Assembly: GCA_022266195.1 (NCBI GenBank)
Contig: WHVY01000001.1
Coordinates: 9,548,001-9,612,000, forward strand
Source of the DNA: Tetranychus cinnabarinus
Lineage: Eukaryota; Arthropoda; Arachnida; Trombidiformes; Tetranychidae
Reading direction: 5' to 3'
DNA: 64,000 nt
This document shows, piece after piece, positions 33,411-48,400 of this stretch. A program made the position numbers and the translations under genes. A model generated the notes under the pieces. That model was not told the origin of the DNA and made no database searches. It saw only the letters and a list, made by a program, of their open reading frames with translations. The number at the start of each line of letters is the position of its first letter. Position 1 is the stretch's first letter.

Positions 33411-34927
33411 ATGGTCCTCGAACTGTACCAATTACCCCTCTCTTCTCCTTGTCGACAAGTTTTGATGGTTGGTAAAATCCTTAACCTTCCTTTTGAGATT
33501 AAAACGGTCCATCTGATGGAAGGCGAACACTTGAAACCCGAATTTCTGAAGGTATGTTATTTTAGATTCTGTTTAAATTTAGATCTCATAATCATGTTAA
33601 TTTTGTTATTATACATGTATTATAAATGTTTTAAATCTTTTTAATCATTGATTTGTCTTGAAGGGAAGTGACTTAGTTGCTTTACGTTAGACGTTGTCAA
33701 GCAATTCATTGTGTTTTTCAATTTTATGATTCTGAATCCTTTCAAATTTTCAAATTAATATTGACCTACAATAAAGATAATAATAGAGATAATCATCATA
33801 ATCATGATGATACATTCATATCGAAAGCTATTTCATTGACAGCTCACCTACACCTTTAATAGACTAATATGATCACTGACATGGGTCCAACATCTATGAG
33901 AAAAAGACCAACCGAAAGACGAATCTGTTTAGGTCGCGTAATTTTTGATCCCCTAATATTTCTAACTTCTTAGAAAATAAAAGAAATTTCTTTCGATGAA
34001 AAAATTTATGAATTTAACTTATTCACAGTTATTTACCAATTACAAAAATATTTTCTTTTTTTTAGATGAACCCTTTCCATTGTATTCCAACCTTGGTCGA
34101 TAATGGATTTGCTTTGTGGGAAAGGTGAGATACTTGAGATAATATACGTTGACCTATCTGATAAACTATGTTCAGTCAACACAACCAAATGTCTTTTTTA
34201 TGCTGGTTACATTGTGATGTGACCAATGGTTACAAATTTTGAGCAAAGTTAATCAAAAAGACATTCAGAATCCATCAAAAATTGAATCTTAAGCTTTGTC
34301 TACACATTTGAATGGGAATTTGAATGAGAATTTGAATGAGATGATGAACTAACATAAGTTCAGGGAATACAATTAGATATCAGTAGAAGAGGTCGACTTT
34401 AAGATTGAACTTTCAAGATAGTGCTTGGCTATTTTCATGAATTTAATTACTTCTTTCTCTATCTTCCACTGTATAGTCGGGCAATCATGACTTATTTGGT
34501 TAACAAGTATGCACCTGAAAGTAGTCTTTATCCCAAAGATGTGAAAGCTCGTGCAACTGTAGATCGATGGCTTTACTGGGACGCTGGTTCACTCTACGCG
34601 AGCATTTTTTCTTACTATTGTCCTATTGTATGGCAGAAAGCCAAACCAGATCCAGCAAATATAGCACCTTGCATGGATAAAATTAAGCTTCTTGATGAGG
34701 CCCTTGCAAAGACCAAGTACTTGTGCGGAGACACCGTTACTTTGGCTGACCTTTCTGTTTTGGCTACCATAACGACTGCTAAAGCTGTAGACCTTGATAT
34801 CAGCGCATTTAAAAACGTTGACCGTTGGTTGAAGGAACTGGAATCTAACTATGCTAGTTGGTGGAAAGAGTTGGTCATCGACTATGATAAAAATTTTAGA
34901 GCTTTCCTTCGAGATTGTCTTGCTTAA
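33411..34927 (+). CDS. Delta-class glutathione S-transferase, copy 6
   Basis: Exons 33411-33551, 34066-34124 and 34477-34927 encode 216 residues. This is the most diverged intact copy: MVLELYQLPLSSPCRQVLMV (Ser11 kept, SSPC instead of SAPC), FEIKTVHLMEGEH, HCIPTLVDNG, and a changed helix region (SYYCPIVWQKAKPDPANIAP, then CMDKIK for the usual FMDKVK). The glutathione-binding ES and TLADLSVL are intact. Its start has GTCCTC where others have GTCATC. AATAAA at 35006-35011 follows. The gene ends the array. Altered residues could mean a different substrate range; that is inference. Confidence 0.92.
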
Positions 34928-35005
34928 AACTCTGTCTGCATTGCATCCTTAATCACACCCGAGTCTGGACGATTCTTAAACAATATGAAATTCAGTTTGA
35001 TTATG

Positions 35006-35011
35006 AATAAA
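35006..35011 (+). terminator. Poly(A) signal of GST copy 6
   Basis: AATAAA 79 bp past the stop codon. Confidence 0.6.
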
Positions 35012-35014
35012 TAA

Positions 35015-38000
35015 TAAATTTAAATTCAAATTGTATCTTCGCAGCTTTGTACAGTGTCTAATATTAATAGATTAACACTAAATGAAGAAGTTGAACAATG
35101 AGTTAAGGAAGCTGATTAGGTCTGTATATGCTCACTGAACTTCGATTGATGTATATTTTGTGAAATTTTGGATAGAAGCATATGTTTCAAGCATTTCTTC
35201 AAAAATTTGCAGCATTTGTTTAAGTGTTAATCATTTTTAGCCTTTTAATTATATTGTGGAAAGACGCGATAAAATTTCTATGATAAGCATTACGAACCGA
35301 ACTAGACTGGATCCTCACAGATCTTCAGATACACAGTTTGATAAAAGCGTCTCTCCTGATGAAGTCTGGTCGATTCGATAAAAATTTAGTCTACATGAAT
35401 TTACATAACCTAATATAATCTAGCATATTTAATACGTCCCTTGCAATTAAAAACAGTTTGATAATTTTGTTGGAAACATTTTTAATTTGTTGTAAATAAT
35501 AACATTTGAATATCAAAGGGTTAACTACCCATTGACAATCAGATGAGAGAAAGTTTAAGTCATCAATTAATATAATTGTATGGATGGCACAATAGAGCAA
35601 TATATAGAAAGATTCAAACAAATGGGGAAAAGTGGATTATTGGGTTAAATTTGGGTTGTTTTCGGGTTAATTTTTTGGGTTTTCCTTTCAACTATTACAC
35701 TATTTTTAATAAATATAATTGTAACTGATTAATGAACGAAATGGCTATTGTGATCAAACATTGACTCATTGGAATCTATTGAAAACAGTTTAACCAAATA
35801 AGAGGAAAATATCAACAAAAAGTAAACCAAAAAATTTCTTAAATGATGATCTTCTAATAAAACAAAGGAAGCAAACAAAGTTTACCTTCACTGTATAATA
35901 ATAAATATATCATCATAAATATACATAATAATGTAATAGTTTCAACAATCGTCATAATTAACACGTTAATCATGATCAATGGACATAAACAAGGGAATCA
36001 AAAAAAAGGAAGGTTCAACATAAAAATGGTTGAATGAAAGTGACGAGAGATTTTTGAAAGATGACTTTTTTGCCTGGTTTTACGTCTGATATTGAAGAGA
36101 TGATAAAGTCGATGAAGATGATAACGGCGGTGGTTGTGGCGGCGGTGAAAGTTGAAAACATTGGTGATGATTATAATCATGTACTGATTCAAATCCAGAT
36201 TAATCTGGTACAAAGTTTCATTGACTGTAAGCAGAAACAAAACAAAACGAGAAAAAAATAAATAAAATGGTTTTCCTTTTTAAAATTGATTTGCTTTTGA
36301 CTTGGGATCTAATTGAAAGGTAAAACATTTTGTATTCTTGTAAAACAATTGATAATAATTGAGCCTAATTGATTATTTATACATATATATATATTGATAA
36401 AGTAAATTTAATTTGTAAAATTCAAACGTCAATCTGTATGATTTGTTGATTGTTAACCCGACTTTCTAGCCATGCCTTGTTTTTGCTTTGGTTGGTTAGT
36501 TGCGTTTAGCTCGTAATGTGTTGCTTTGTATCCATGTATGTGTGTGTGTGTTTTACAAATGGTTAAGGCCACTAGAGAGTCAAAGGCTTGTTGTTGATGG
36601 TTGTAAAATAATGTAATATCAGCTGTATCATCTTTGAGTAAATCATGTTAATCATCAGCATCGGAAGCACCTACGTTTGTTTGACAAATTTGGTTATATT
36701 TTTGATTCTCGTGAAAACCATTCAATCGCAAATTTATGTATAAATGTATAATTAAAGTCTTCGTATCCATCTAGTCATCAATACCTGCTCTCTAAGGGTT
36801 TATTTATAATATAATAATCTTAATTTGCGTGTAATGTGTAATTAACAAGGGTTCATGTGTGTGAGTTTGGTGTGTGTGTGTGTTGTCTGGTCAAGACATA
36901 CAATTTAAAATGAACTTTGCAAACCTTTGCAAAGTAAATTGTTAACTTTTTTTCCAATTTGCTTTTTTTGTAAATGTTTCCAATTGTTAAATCATTATTA
37001 ATCACTGTTGATGGTCACCATCTACTGACTCAAACTAAAAAAAGAGTTGTCCAAATGAACATTGCGACTTTGCGAGTTCATCTGGGAATAAAAGTTGAAT
37101 GTACTTTTGTGATTCTCGTCTTTTGAATTTGTTTTTCATCCTTTCCTTGCTTTTGCTTTACCATGTATCCATATATTCATTGGCTTTTTGATTACAGATG
37201 AAAAGTTATGGTTTAAAATAAGAAATATAACTCTTTGCTTTCGCTGATTGGTTTTGATTATTTGTTATAGACAAAAGATCAAATAAAGTTCAACTGCCCA
37301 GAAGAAAAGTTATTGGCAAACTTGGCTTGCAATATAAATGATTTTCATCTCTATTCAACTCCTTTCATTTTACAAATACAATGTTCAATCGACGCTTCAT
37401 TATACTGATTCCATTAGCACCATCAACTGGTCTCGATAATGATAACTCAAGATTTAGATCTTCATCTTTAGTCAGCTTCCAAGTCAGGCTTTCTTAGTAA
37501 TTTGAATTTGCATAACTTTCCATCTTCAAGTTAACCAGTTTGTTGTTCACTGAAAACGGTAAAAAACATTTCTTTTGAGTTTTGCTTTTACAGCTTTTGC
37601 CTGTGTTGCTGTTGATTGACTGAGACTGTCTTTGGAACCAGAAAACCAGAATCCGAAAATAAAATGAAGACACTTTTGGAGTTCATTTCCAGTGTTTTTG
37701 TCACTCCAAGTCAATCCAGATTTGATTCCTTGATATGCTTTGATAGAGCATCTTTATCAAGAGATAGTTCATCATCAAAAATCACAAAAAAACTATCATC
37801 CAAACATGAGTTGATCTTGAGAGTATAATTGTTTCAATGGCGTCTCCTGGATTCTGTTATATTTTTTCATTAATCGATTTTTGCTGGAAGAGGTTGAAAG
37901 AGATGAAATAGGAAGATAGAAAGAGAGTGAAGAGGTGAAGAGAGATTTGCTTTTCTTTCAAATTTACACATAAAGCTTAATAAAAAATGGTTCAACTAGA

Positions 38001-39421
38001 ATTTGCGTAAATTATCACCATTAAAACAATCAATTTATATTACAAGGATATTTATGGCTAAATAATAGACACTGATTATTTAATCCTTTTGCTGAGTCTT
38101 GATGTCTCCAGAAGATGTCTTTGGATCTTTTGTTTTCACAGCATCTAAATACTTCCATTCACATTTGATTAGACACAATCAGATATTGTCTAAGAATATG
38201 TTGTGAAGAGAGTCGAATAACAAACGAACGAATTTGATGAATGAAGCGAGGGGGAAAATGTGAGCGTAAAAAAACACTCAATCTTGTGCTTTTTTGGATG
38301 TTAATAAAATTGATTCGGTTGAAAATGGTGGCGATTTGATTTGTAACTTCACAATTTGCTTATTTGTCAAAATCAAACTGATAGTAACCATTTGATTTCA
38401 TTTGCGTCAATTATTAAAAACAAGGTAAAGATTGAATCTATCAGGAAAAAAAACTTCTCAGGTTGAATCAATTTTAACCATCAAATCCTGGAATGGAAAC
38501 AGAGAATCACAGAAAAAAAGATTTCAAGAAACTTTTCATAGAAACTTGAAAAAAAGTCAGAGAAGCACAAAAAGTACGGTAATCCATTTGTGATTCTCAT
38601 TCTGATTTAATCATTTATTTTCTATTTAAATTCTCAGGAGTCTTTGAAATTTCTCCTTTGACTAAGTCCATTGAAAAAAAGAGTTTAAACCAACATCAGC
38701 TACAAGAGGATCTGTGGTTGCTTGCAAAGTTGTATCCTCGCTTTAAAAGAGTAAATTGTGATTAAATTAGCTTCCATTTTTATCATTTGGAAATCGAGTA
38801 ATGCATGTTACAGGTTCATTGATTTTCCTCTTCCACTTCATCATCTCTTTTTGATGATAATGGCGGTGGTTGATGATTGAAGTGATGATCACGGAGCTGA
38901 GTGAAATGGTGGCAAAAAATGAGCCAGTTGAACTTATTATTTTTATACAAATTGTTGTCAAAATTGGAATTTTTCGCTTGATTGGCAATATATTGACCAT
39001 TATTTGGGTGAATTAATTGAACAATGATCAAAGATTGATGATGATAATGACAGTGGCGGCGACGATAATGGATTAATGACTGATGAAAATGGTTCATGAT
39101 GATGATGTTGATGGTGGCGACGAAGGATCATTTAAAATAGAAAAGGTTGTCAATATGAATTTTGATTGATGATTCTTTAGATGCAAATTGCTTGAGTTTT
39201 TATAAAAAAATTTCAATTTTCAATTGAGAAGGACTAATTGTTTGTGTTTCTTTGTTTCTTTGGTTTTTGCGTTCTCGTCTTTTTCTCGATACGAGACTTT
39301 TGAGATTTGGCCACTTTCAGTTTTGGGCATTTTGTAGTTATGAAAGTATAACAACGTTAATAACAACAGTACAGCTTGTTATTTTTCAATTTCAATTTGT
39401 TACGATGTTCAGTTGGCATTC
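35015..39421. other. Long gap between GST array and DGKQ; DGKQ 3' UTR at right end
   Basis: About 4.4 kb without a supportable gene. Short GT runs at 36540-36551 and near 36869-36885, a TA run near 36382, and GATGAT-type low complexity at 36090-36170 and 38850-39120. The right part must contain the 3' UTR of the minus-strand DGKQ gene, whose end I cannot fix. Scattered short frames here have biased composition only. Confidence 0.45.
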
Positions 39422-42400
39422 CTACTCATCTGGACGCTCACTGATGGACGATTTTTCACCTAAAGCTACAGATGATCTTTCACCGGAGGATTTTTCCGAT
39501 GCAGATAGGGCAGGTTCAGTGTTACGACGTTTCATCTTTGTTTTACGAAGCATAGTTGCCTATTGATAAAATAAAATGAATAATGATGGTAAAAATTAGA
39601 TAACATTTAAGGTTAATTCAGTGAAGGTAAGGCTGATTAGCTTACTTTGAGGGCTGATTTAAGAACCACAACCTCTCCAGGAGCTTGAATCCAGGGTTCA
39701 CCGTCAACCTGGACTGGCATTTCAGTGTTAATTCTAATTTTAATCTGTGAGTAAAAACGTGAAGAAATATAAATATTAATAACAAATATAAATACAGATG
39801 TAGATACTCAGAGTCATGATTGATTATGATTGCTCATTATTAGTCTTCCGCTCTACTATTCAATACAAAGGCTGTTGCTTTTAGCAAAATTCAATTAACT
39901 GATATTGAAAATTAAACAACCCAAGCTTATCATAAATGACTCTGATGTAAACATTTTAATAGATATTGAATAACTGGTCATAATTAATACTAACATGTCC
40001 ACCCTGGGCTATTCGAATTGCATTTCGAAGGCCACTCTGTATTTGACCCATATGTACAACTCCGGTGACACCAACAATTTCAAGCATCCCATCATAATGT
40101 GTAGGCTTTGAGAATTGATCATCTTTCTCTTGACCCCACGGATTGGCACCAGATCCCCAACTATAAAAAAGATAGAAATGAGATCAGTATTAATATGATT
40201 TGATTGAATAATTACAATTGAATATGATAAATGCAGCAAATGATTATTTACCTTAGAATGTTAAGAATTATTATTCCTTCTACTGGAGGTAAATTGATTA
40301 ATTTACCATCAACTTCAACCCTGATTTCTTTATGCAGCTCTTTCCACGTCTTTTTTGTTATCATTTTTCTTAAACCCATTTTTACATAAACACCCTTGTT
40401 GTGAATTCTGGTTAGGAAGAAAGAGTCAAATTAGATTTCATTGAATTTAATACCCAAGCATTTTATAGCTACGAGAATGGCATGAACATTTACCTGCTAT
40501 TAAATTTATCTGGATTTTCTTCCCTAGCATTATGAAAACCTAAACACAGATCAGCATCGATACCAATACCGAAATAATTGTTCATCACATAAATTGCAGC
40601 ATTATCCTCTGAGGTTCCCGTAGGATTTGAAGGTAAACCCGGTAAACTAGGGGCAGGTTCATCCGTATGAAAGACCACTGTCCATCGATCTAACCTAATC
40701 TCTTCTGCTTCGATTACATCTTTAAGTAATGTCATAGGATCTTCAGCACCCGTATAACCAGATCCCCATCTTAAAACTCGAGCTAAATCATTACCAGTGC
40801 CTAAAGGGACAATAGCACATGGCGGTGACTGGCAAATTGAGTCTTGGCCAACATTGTCTAAACACTGTAAAACCCATCCAACAGTTCCGTCTCCACCACA
40901 AACCAGAATCTTATAATCTTTAACACATCGAAATACATATAACCTAGAATAAAAAGAACGAAATCATAATTATTATTACAATATTATCTCATTAAAATCA
41001 TGAGAGAAAATCTTATTAATGAAGTTAAATTAAATTAGACAATTACCCTGGAAGTGGTCCTCCATTCTCTAAATCATAAACTTGATAAGGATTTAACAGT
41101 TTACGGAAGGCAGAAATTAATTCTAATCCTTGGCATCCACCACTTTTAACATTAACAAATACTAATAAAGGCTATAGATGAGCATAGAAAGGTGAAAACA
41201 ATTAGTAAATGCAACAAAAACACAAAGGTTAATCAACATACTCGAACCCCTGTTGGAACCATGTCAGCGACAATGTTTGGTAATAAAAGGACGAGTAAGT
41301 TTTTATCATCATAAGAGGCTTCCCTCAACATGTAAAAAGCTTTAACCGCAATATCTGCATTATCATATGTTATTATGAGCGATCCATATTCATAATAGAT
41401 TGGACCAATTTTGCGGTGTTTATAAGCTAGAATAGTGATAAGAAAAAGAGAAACAATTAGAAGAAAATTAGACAACAATTTGAGGCCAAAATTTGAATAT
41501 TACTTACGTTTTGTTAAAATATGAATAAGAATCTTTTCATATTGACGTTCGGATAAATTTGGTGGTAAATTGCCAACAAATATTGCTACATTGGAACAGT
41601 AAACTTCATCATTGGTTTGCAAATAGAATCGAGTATTTTCTTTTTGACGAACAGATTCCTGAAAAATAATGAAAACCAGAAAATAAACAGATAATTAGAA
41701 ATGTCGATAAATATTTAGCGAAAAGTATCTTACCCTTGCTACATTCTTAATTATCTCCCATGGACTTTCTTGGTTATCCATGGTCCTTTCATGGACAGCT
41801 AGATTGCAACAAAAAACAGACATTTAAATGAGTTATTTAATCAGTTGAAGTGACAATAGTTGACTCAACAATTAAACTTACCTCCTTTCTCCAAGGAAAC
41901 CTCTACAAGGCGGTATCTGTTAATGTCTTTGGGATCGAGACCAAATCTCTCTAATGATGATTTAATTACCTCCTCAACCGTATTATCATCAGTTACTGGT
42001 ATCACACAATAAGTATCGTTGACGCAAACACTGTTTAAATAAATTAAATTGATGATAATATTTTTCAAAAGGATTGTTGAAAAAGATTGAAATGACCAAA
42101 AGAGTTCATTCAAATAACACATTCTGTTGCCATTAATATTATGCATTAAAAAGTATCGTGAGTTTGGTGACAGAAATTACATGATTATGATTATGAGCGA
42201 TTCAACAATCACTAAAATCATAGTAATATCTGATCCATCAGTCCAATCAATGTGAAAAACTAAAATTGTTGAAAGTTCAGTTTGAATGTTTAATTTTGCA
42301 AATAAAGAGGAAAACTACATCAAGAACATTTTCTGGTTTTTGATTGATAAATATGCAAAAATGGTTATTTGAATGACATTTTTTTGGTTGAAGGACAAGA

Positions 42401-45400
42401 TTGTCTCAGTTGATTGATTAGTTAGTTGAGCTTACTTTAGTTTTCCTGGATAAACTCTAATAGATCCCTGTGAAAGGTTAGGAGGACGAAACCTAAAGAA
42501 TATACCAGGTCGTTTACCTTCTTTTCTAGTTAAACTGGGGATAGGCATGAAATCACATAATTCTTTCTCATTAGAGTCTGAAAGAATTGATAGAAAAGAT
42601 CAGTGAAATTGATGAAAAAATGAAAAGATATGAATTAGTAAAAGAGCTTTTGTTTTTTCAGAATTGGAATCAAATCAATGTCGCATTTTATCTCATCCTT
42701 AGCTTGTTCAACTTGAGTACTTTTTAAGCAAATAACTTTGGAATTTTATAAAAATTTTCGAAGAAAAATCTATTATTAGCATTACTATTCGTTCGTATTG
42801 TTGGACTTGTATTCCTTTTCCATAATCCAAATCGTTCCGATTTTTTCTGATTGAATTTTCAATGAAGGCTCAGTTGAAGAAGAAAATGAAAATTTAAAAC
42901 TATTCAAGTCTTGGACAAGCTGGATGAAAATGCGATATTTTTCAACTGATCCAATATTTACCATAAAAATCTGTTATAATATAATGTTTAGGATCATCAT
43001 GAATATGAAAAGCTCGAAGAGCAGCAGCAATTATCTGTTCCTTGTTTGCACTTCGTGAGATGGTGATTGTCCGGAATGTACGTCTTTTCATTGAAGCATT
43101 TCCATCATAGATTTTGATTACCTCTATTAGAGTTAGAAAAAAATCAAACATTAGTTCATAATTGTCTTATTGCTCTTATTAACTCAGACTTACCTTCATC
43201 TTTATCTTTATCTTTAGGTGAAGGGTATTCTTCGGCTTCTGATTTAGTTCGTTGATCGGGTCCCGTTAATTCTTCTGAACTACTTCTTGCTGTTAAATCG
43301 AGACAAAGAAACAATTAGTAACATAATCAACAATAAGACACGGACAAATTTACAACATAAAACAGCGATACAAAACTACAGTCTATCGACATGCATTAAC
43401 ATTAAACTACACATTAAGTCAACTTTACTAGACTAAAACCAAACATTTAAAAATTATATTTTGATTTTGAATAAAAATATTTCATTCATTGCAGCCCTTT
43501 GAAAACACTCATTTCTTGTAACATTTAATATAAACTAAACATATGTGAATGGTCAGCTGCCATCACGAGGAAGTATCCATGCTAAAGTTATCTTTTATTG
43601 TCTAGTCTTGTGTTTAAAATTGACAATTTGAATGATTGATCCTTCAATTTTTTTACTTAAATTGAAGTATCCAAATCTCTTCGTATCTCTTCAAAGCAAT
43701 ATATCTAAATGAATCCTTAATTTAGACATGAAATTTCAGCAAGAAATTTTTATTTGAGTTAACCTTAGAAAACCTTAATTTCTGATTGCTTGGGAAATCA
43801 TATTTTCAAGTATTCAGTTGAGAGAGCTATCAGGTCTAAGAGCCACAAAATGGCTCTATTAAATCAGATTGGAAACTAAATGAAATTGAGTTCGATTCTA
43901 AGCAGACACAACAGTCATTTGCGTGAATGAATTTATCAACATTTTGTCTTGAAAATCAGATGAAATAAACCTCAAAATGAGTAGTAAATTAGCAAATGAT
44001 ATACTCCATCAAATCTAAGCGATAACCAGTAACGTTTGACAGTTGATCAAAAGAGTATCCATCGAGAGTGTTCATGTGACGATGAGAGCGGCAGGAACAA
44101 TCGGGCAAAACGTACAACAATGAGGACAACACTTACTAAACTTACGAGCTACATTATCTCCTTTCTTGCGATTCTGAACGCCAATAATGGTCTCCAAGGG
44201 TACATCAGTACGTGGAATGCTAACACAATAAGGTGGTAACATTATGCTTTGAACTAGACCAAAATTACATTCAGGATTTAATTGTTTATAACAAATTGCG
44301 TGAGCCTGGCGAGGAAAAAAGCAAAAACAAATTAAATTAATCGGCAAGATTAGGATTAGAAAAGCTAGACTTTTCAAAATCATCTTTTATTGACCAAAAA
44401 TGATCAACCATCAAAGTGTCAACTATCATCTTAACAGTCATTAATTTTTTTACAATCATTTGTTAAATTTGGTGTAACATTTATATTGATGGTAAATGCT
44501 TTTTTTGATTTTGTTGTTGTTTAATACTATAAATAATTCATTGAATGAAGGGAAAGAAGTGAAAGGCAACTGCAAACGTTTCTGATTGAACCCATTGATT
44601 TAACTGTAACTGTGAATTTTGCCTTTTCACCTTTTCAATACTTTGATGGTTGTCATCAGTTATTATTGTAATTGAACAATTAACTTACCGTCCAACCGCA
44701 CCATTCACATCTCATTCCAGCTAAACATTCAGCAGACCAACATGATTTACGGCAATAATGACACTTAGAATTAGGAGGAAGATTACCTTCCCTCCAGTGG
44801 TGACATTGTACTACTTTTGGCTGTTAACAGAATCAGAATAGAAGGGAACAAAATGAGAGTTAATCAATTCAGGAATTAGTATTAACATGTACAATAAAAA
44901 AACCTCAATTGGATTGGTTTGATTAGAAAGTTAATTTCCTGATCACAAAACAGCCAAGATTCAGACCAACTGAGATTATTGTTAAAATGAAACAAAATTG
45001 AATCAAAATTAAACACCATTCTAAATCTAAATGTTAATCTTGAAATGGCAAAACAACCAATTTACAATTAACTTTAATGTTAAGACTGAAAACTTAATGA
45101 GTTTAACAATTAGAAATTAAATTAAATGTTCAATTTTCAGGTCAAATGTAGGAAAGTTGAATCAGTTAACTCTACTTGATGTGCTTAACCAAATGGTAAA
45201 AATCATTTCATTAGGTTGAGTCAAGCAAAACCTTTTGATCTGAGATACTCTCAATTCGTGCATTTCTCGTAGATCAAGTTCAATATAAGAATTAGTTCAG
45301 AATTAATTCATAACTAAAACAATCAGAAAAGAACGAATCTTTAATGATTAGCCAGAAAAATGCAAAGAAATTTGTTTTGCTCGTTTCAAATTTTCGCTCT

Positions 45401-48400
45401 TTTTTATTCAAAAAACTGATTAGCACGGCTAATCATGAATGCTGATTATATCAATATTCAGAGCAATTCTGATGGTCTAAAGAGTTGAATCACAGATAAC
45501 TTCATCTTGACAGATAATCTTTTGAAGGAGTAAAAATTATTAATTTTTTCTTAAAAACTGTATCGATTCAGATTTTATTGGTTTCCTAGTTGATGGATTT
45601 AATGATAATAATTTCAGAAATTCATCTGTTCCATTAAAACTTGACTGAGTCCTTTATGCAATTCATTATATTGATTCGTTCATCTCTAACATGGTTAAAT
45701 AATCGATCATTCACACTAATTGTTTACTTCTTAACACCTGAAAATTGAAATTTTGATGAGGTTTTACTGTCTGGCCTCACTGTTTACAACAATTTCAAGA
45801 GTCTGGTAAACACAATTAGAGCAAATTTTAAAGCCTTTTCATGATCCATAGAAAAATGGAAAAATGATTTTAATTTCTTTTTCTCAATATTTAAATTCGT
45901 TGTTGATTCTTATAGCTTAAATTTCGATGAAAAAGCAATTGCAAGTTGAGCTTTAAAAGCACGCTTCAGATTATAAACTATTCATGAAACATGAAAATAA
46001 TCATTTTTTGGGCTTTTAAGTTTCCTTTGGCTTCTGTTATTGACTTGTTAAATTCAAAGTTTGCTTCATTAAAACCATTTCATTAAATTGTTTTCAATAT
46101 CATTTAAGATAATTTTGGATTCAATTTTCTTTAGAAGTTTTCTTCGTTTCATGCTTTTAGCATTTTCATGTTTTCGGTTCATGATTCTTACCAGTTCTTG
46201 GTCAGGAACATAAGTGGCACATTCTTTACAATCGGCAACGCTAAAGTCTTGACACTCGAGATGAACACAATATTCACAAGTTTCACAACGAACCGCACTT
46301 TGATCTTCAATTCGTTTACGACAAACGTTGCAAAATTTTCTTTTAAAATGTCCTATTTCAGACCAACAATGGGGAACCGGATTCTGAATAAACAAGAAGA
46401 AAGCATGAGAAGCATTAATAACACACCTAAATATTAACCATGATTAAAGTCAACTTTATATCGAACATGAAATCTACAGCAAAATTATTATCAAAAGCCA
46501 AAACAACATTTTCTTTAAATTGCAATTTCGTTTCTCTTCCAATTCAATTTACAAATCAATTATTATTGATTTATATTTTTTAGGTTCAAATTTGGGTTCA
46601 ACAGTTTTGTTGTTGTAACCTTTAAATTTCAACCGTTTACCCAATTCACATTGACAATTGAAAATTGTTACAAAGGTAATAATTAAAAACCCAACATTTA
46701 ACCCAAAATTTTGAGTAAAAGTAATGTTGAGAAAAGGCTTTTATAGCTTGACTTTCATATCTTGAATAGACATTAAATGTTTGCTTTTCAATGTTGAAAG
46801 ATTCTTGTTTTGAGGTTACAATTTGATGTTGGCTAATTAATGAACATCATCAGGCTCAGCATCCTCATCATTAGCACTGAAAATTGATTGAGACTTTTTT
46901 TGCAGCTTTTTAAAGATGATAAATACTCTAAATGTTCAGAGAGTTTATAATCGAGATCAAACCTTAACCTGAAAAAAGCTCATAACTCCTCCCAATCCCT
47001 TTTACCATTGACGTCATTCATAGTTCATCAGCTGATTCAAGTGACCTGGATTCAGAAAATTCATTGAAACAACATGATATAATAGACAATGTCTCAGTCT
47101 TTCTTTCTACCCATTTTACTCTGTCTAACCAAGATCGACATGGAAATGATGAGGATGAGGAGAAGGATGACAAAAGAGGAAAGGGAAACATCCTTAGAAG
47201 ATGAAGAAAACAGTAAACAGAAAGAATTATAATGAAGAGGAAGAGAAGAAGAAAAAAAAGAGTTATCAAGATGATGAAGATGATTAGAAGATGATGCAAA
47301 TATAATAGAGCAAATGACAAAATAAAAAGGGATAAGAGTTGATAGATGTGAACCAGGTGAGGTTTATGTGGACATTTTCAATCTGTATATTGATATAACA
47401 ATAATTAAGATTCACATTTCCAATGAAACATTCTAGGAAAATCTCAACATGAATCTGAACATTTCATGATTTAAGTTGATTTTTGCAGTAAAATTGTTCA
47501 AAAAGTTCATTTAGTCTTATGAATTTGGATTAAAGTGCAAAATTGACTTTTCAAGAGTTTGGTTTGAGACTGGTTTTTGATCAAGGATAAGGTTAATGTT
47601 GATCAAATGATCAGTAATGTTTGGTTAATCAGATAATCAGGTAAAGAGTATTGGATGATTATGAAATTATCATGTGAATGGAAAGAGTTGAAACATTGTA
47701 ATGGATTGAAGTGAAACAAAGGTTTCCTTTGAAAATTAGATTAATCAAATGAATGGTTAAATCGGGTGAAAGTGTGATCAAAGGATTGAGAAGGGAAACA
47801 AAGGTGAAAAGATCAACTAAATAAATGTAAACTGTTAATTGGTGACCTTATTTTTGGGACCAAAAAGGTAATGTCTAGTTGTGTCTTGATATGAGTCTAT
47901 TCAAACAAGTCCGTTGAAATTGGGTCAAACAATTCCCTTAAGTTAACTGTTAACACTCAATTGTTGAATGAAAATTCATTGAATTGGGAAATATTGCATG
48001 TTAAGTGAAGCGCATTGAATAAATTTGAAAAAAGACTCAACTGATAGTTCAATTGATGGTTACATTTCATTGTACAATCTAAAATTAGCAATATTATTTA
48101 CTCCCAAGCAAGTGAGCATTTTCAACAATTATCATGTAATCATGAGCTGATGAAAAAAATGATGCAAAAAGTTATGAAAAAAAAGAGTTGAAACGGAAAA
48201 CGGAAAGTAAGCAAATTAACAGAAGCCAGAAAGGCTTGTTGTACATTTGGTTAAGTGGCTGAGTGTTGAAGAGGTGAAGCAAGGTAAGGTTGTTATGGTT
48301 TAAGATCGATATGATGTTGATCCTGAACAGGCAAGATGGAATGACGACGACCTAGAAGATGATTCTAGACAGAGAAGTAAAGAGAGTAGCGAAAGAGACT

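Noticed and set aside
39252..39566. Plus-strand 104-codon frame
   Set aside because: It lies antisense to the last DGKQ exon, which is independently supported by phase and homology.
47018..47320. Minus-strand 100-codon Leu/Phe/Ser-rich frame in DGKQ intron 2
   Set aside because: Generated by purine-rich low-complexity DNA; lacks domains and splice sites and lies inside an intron.
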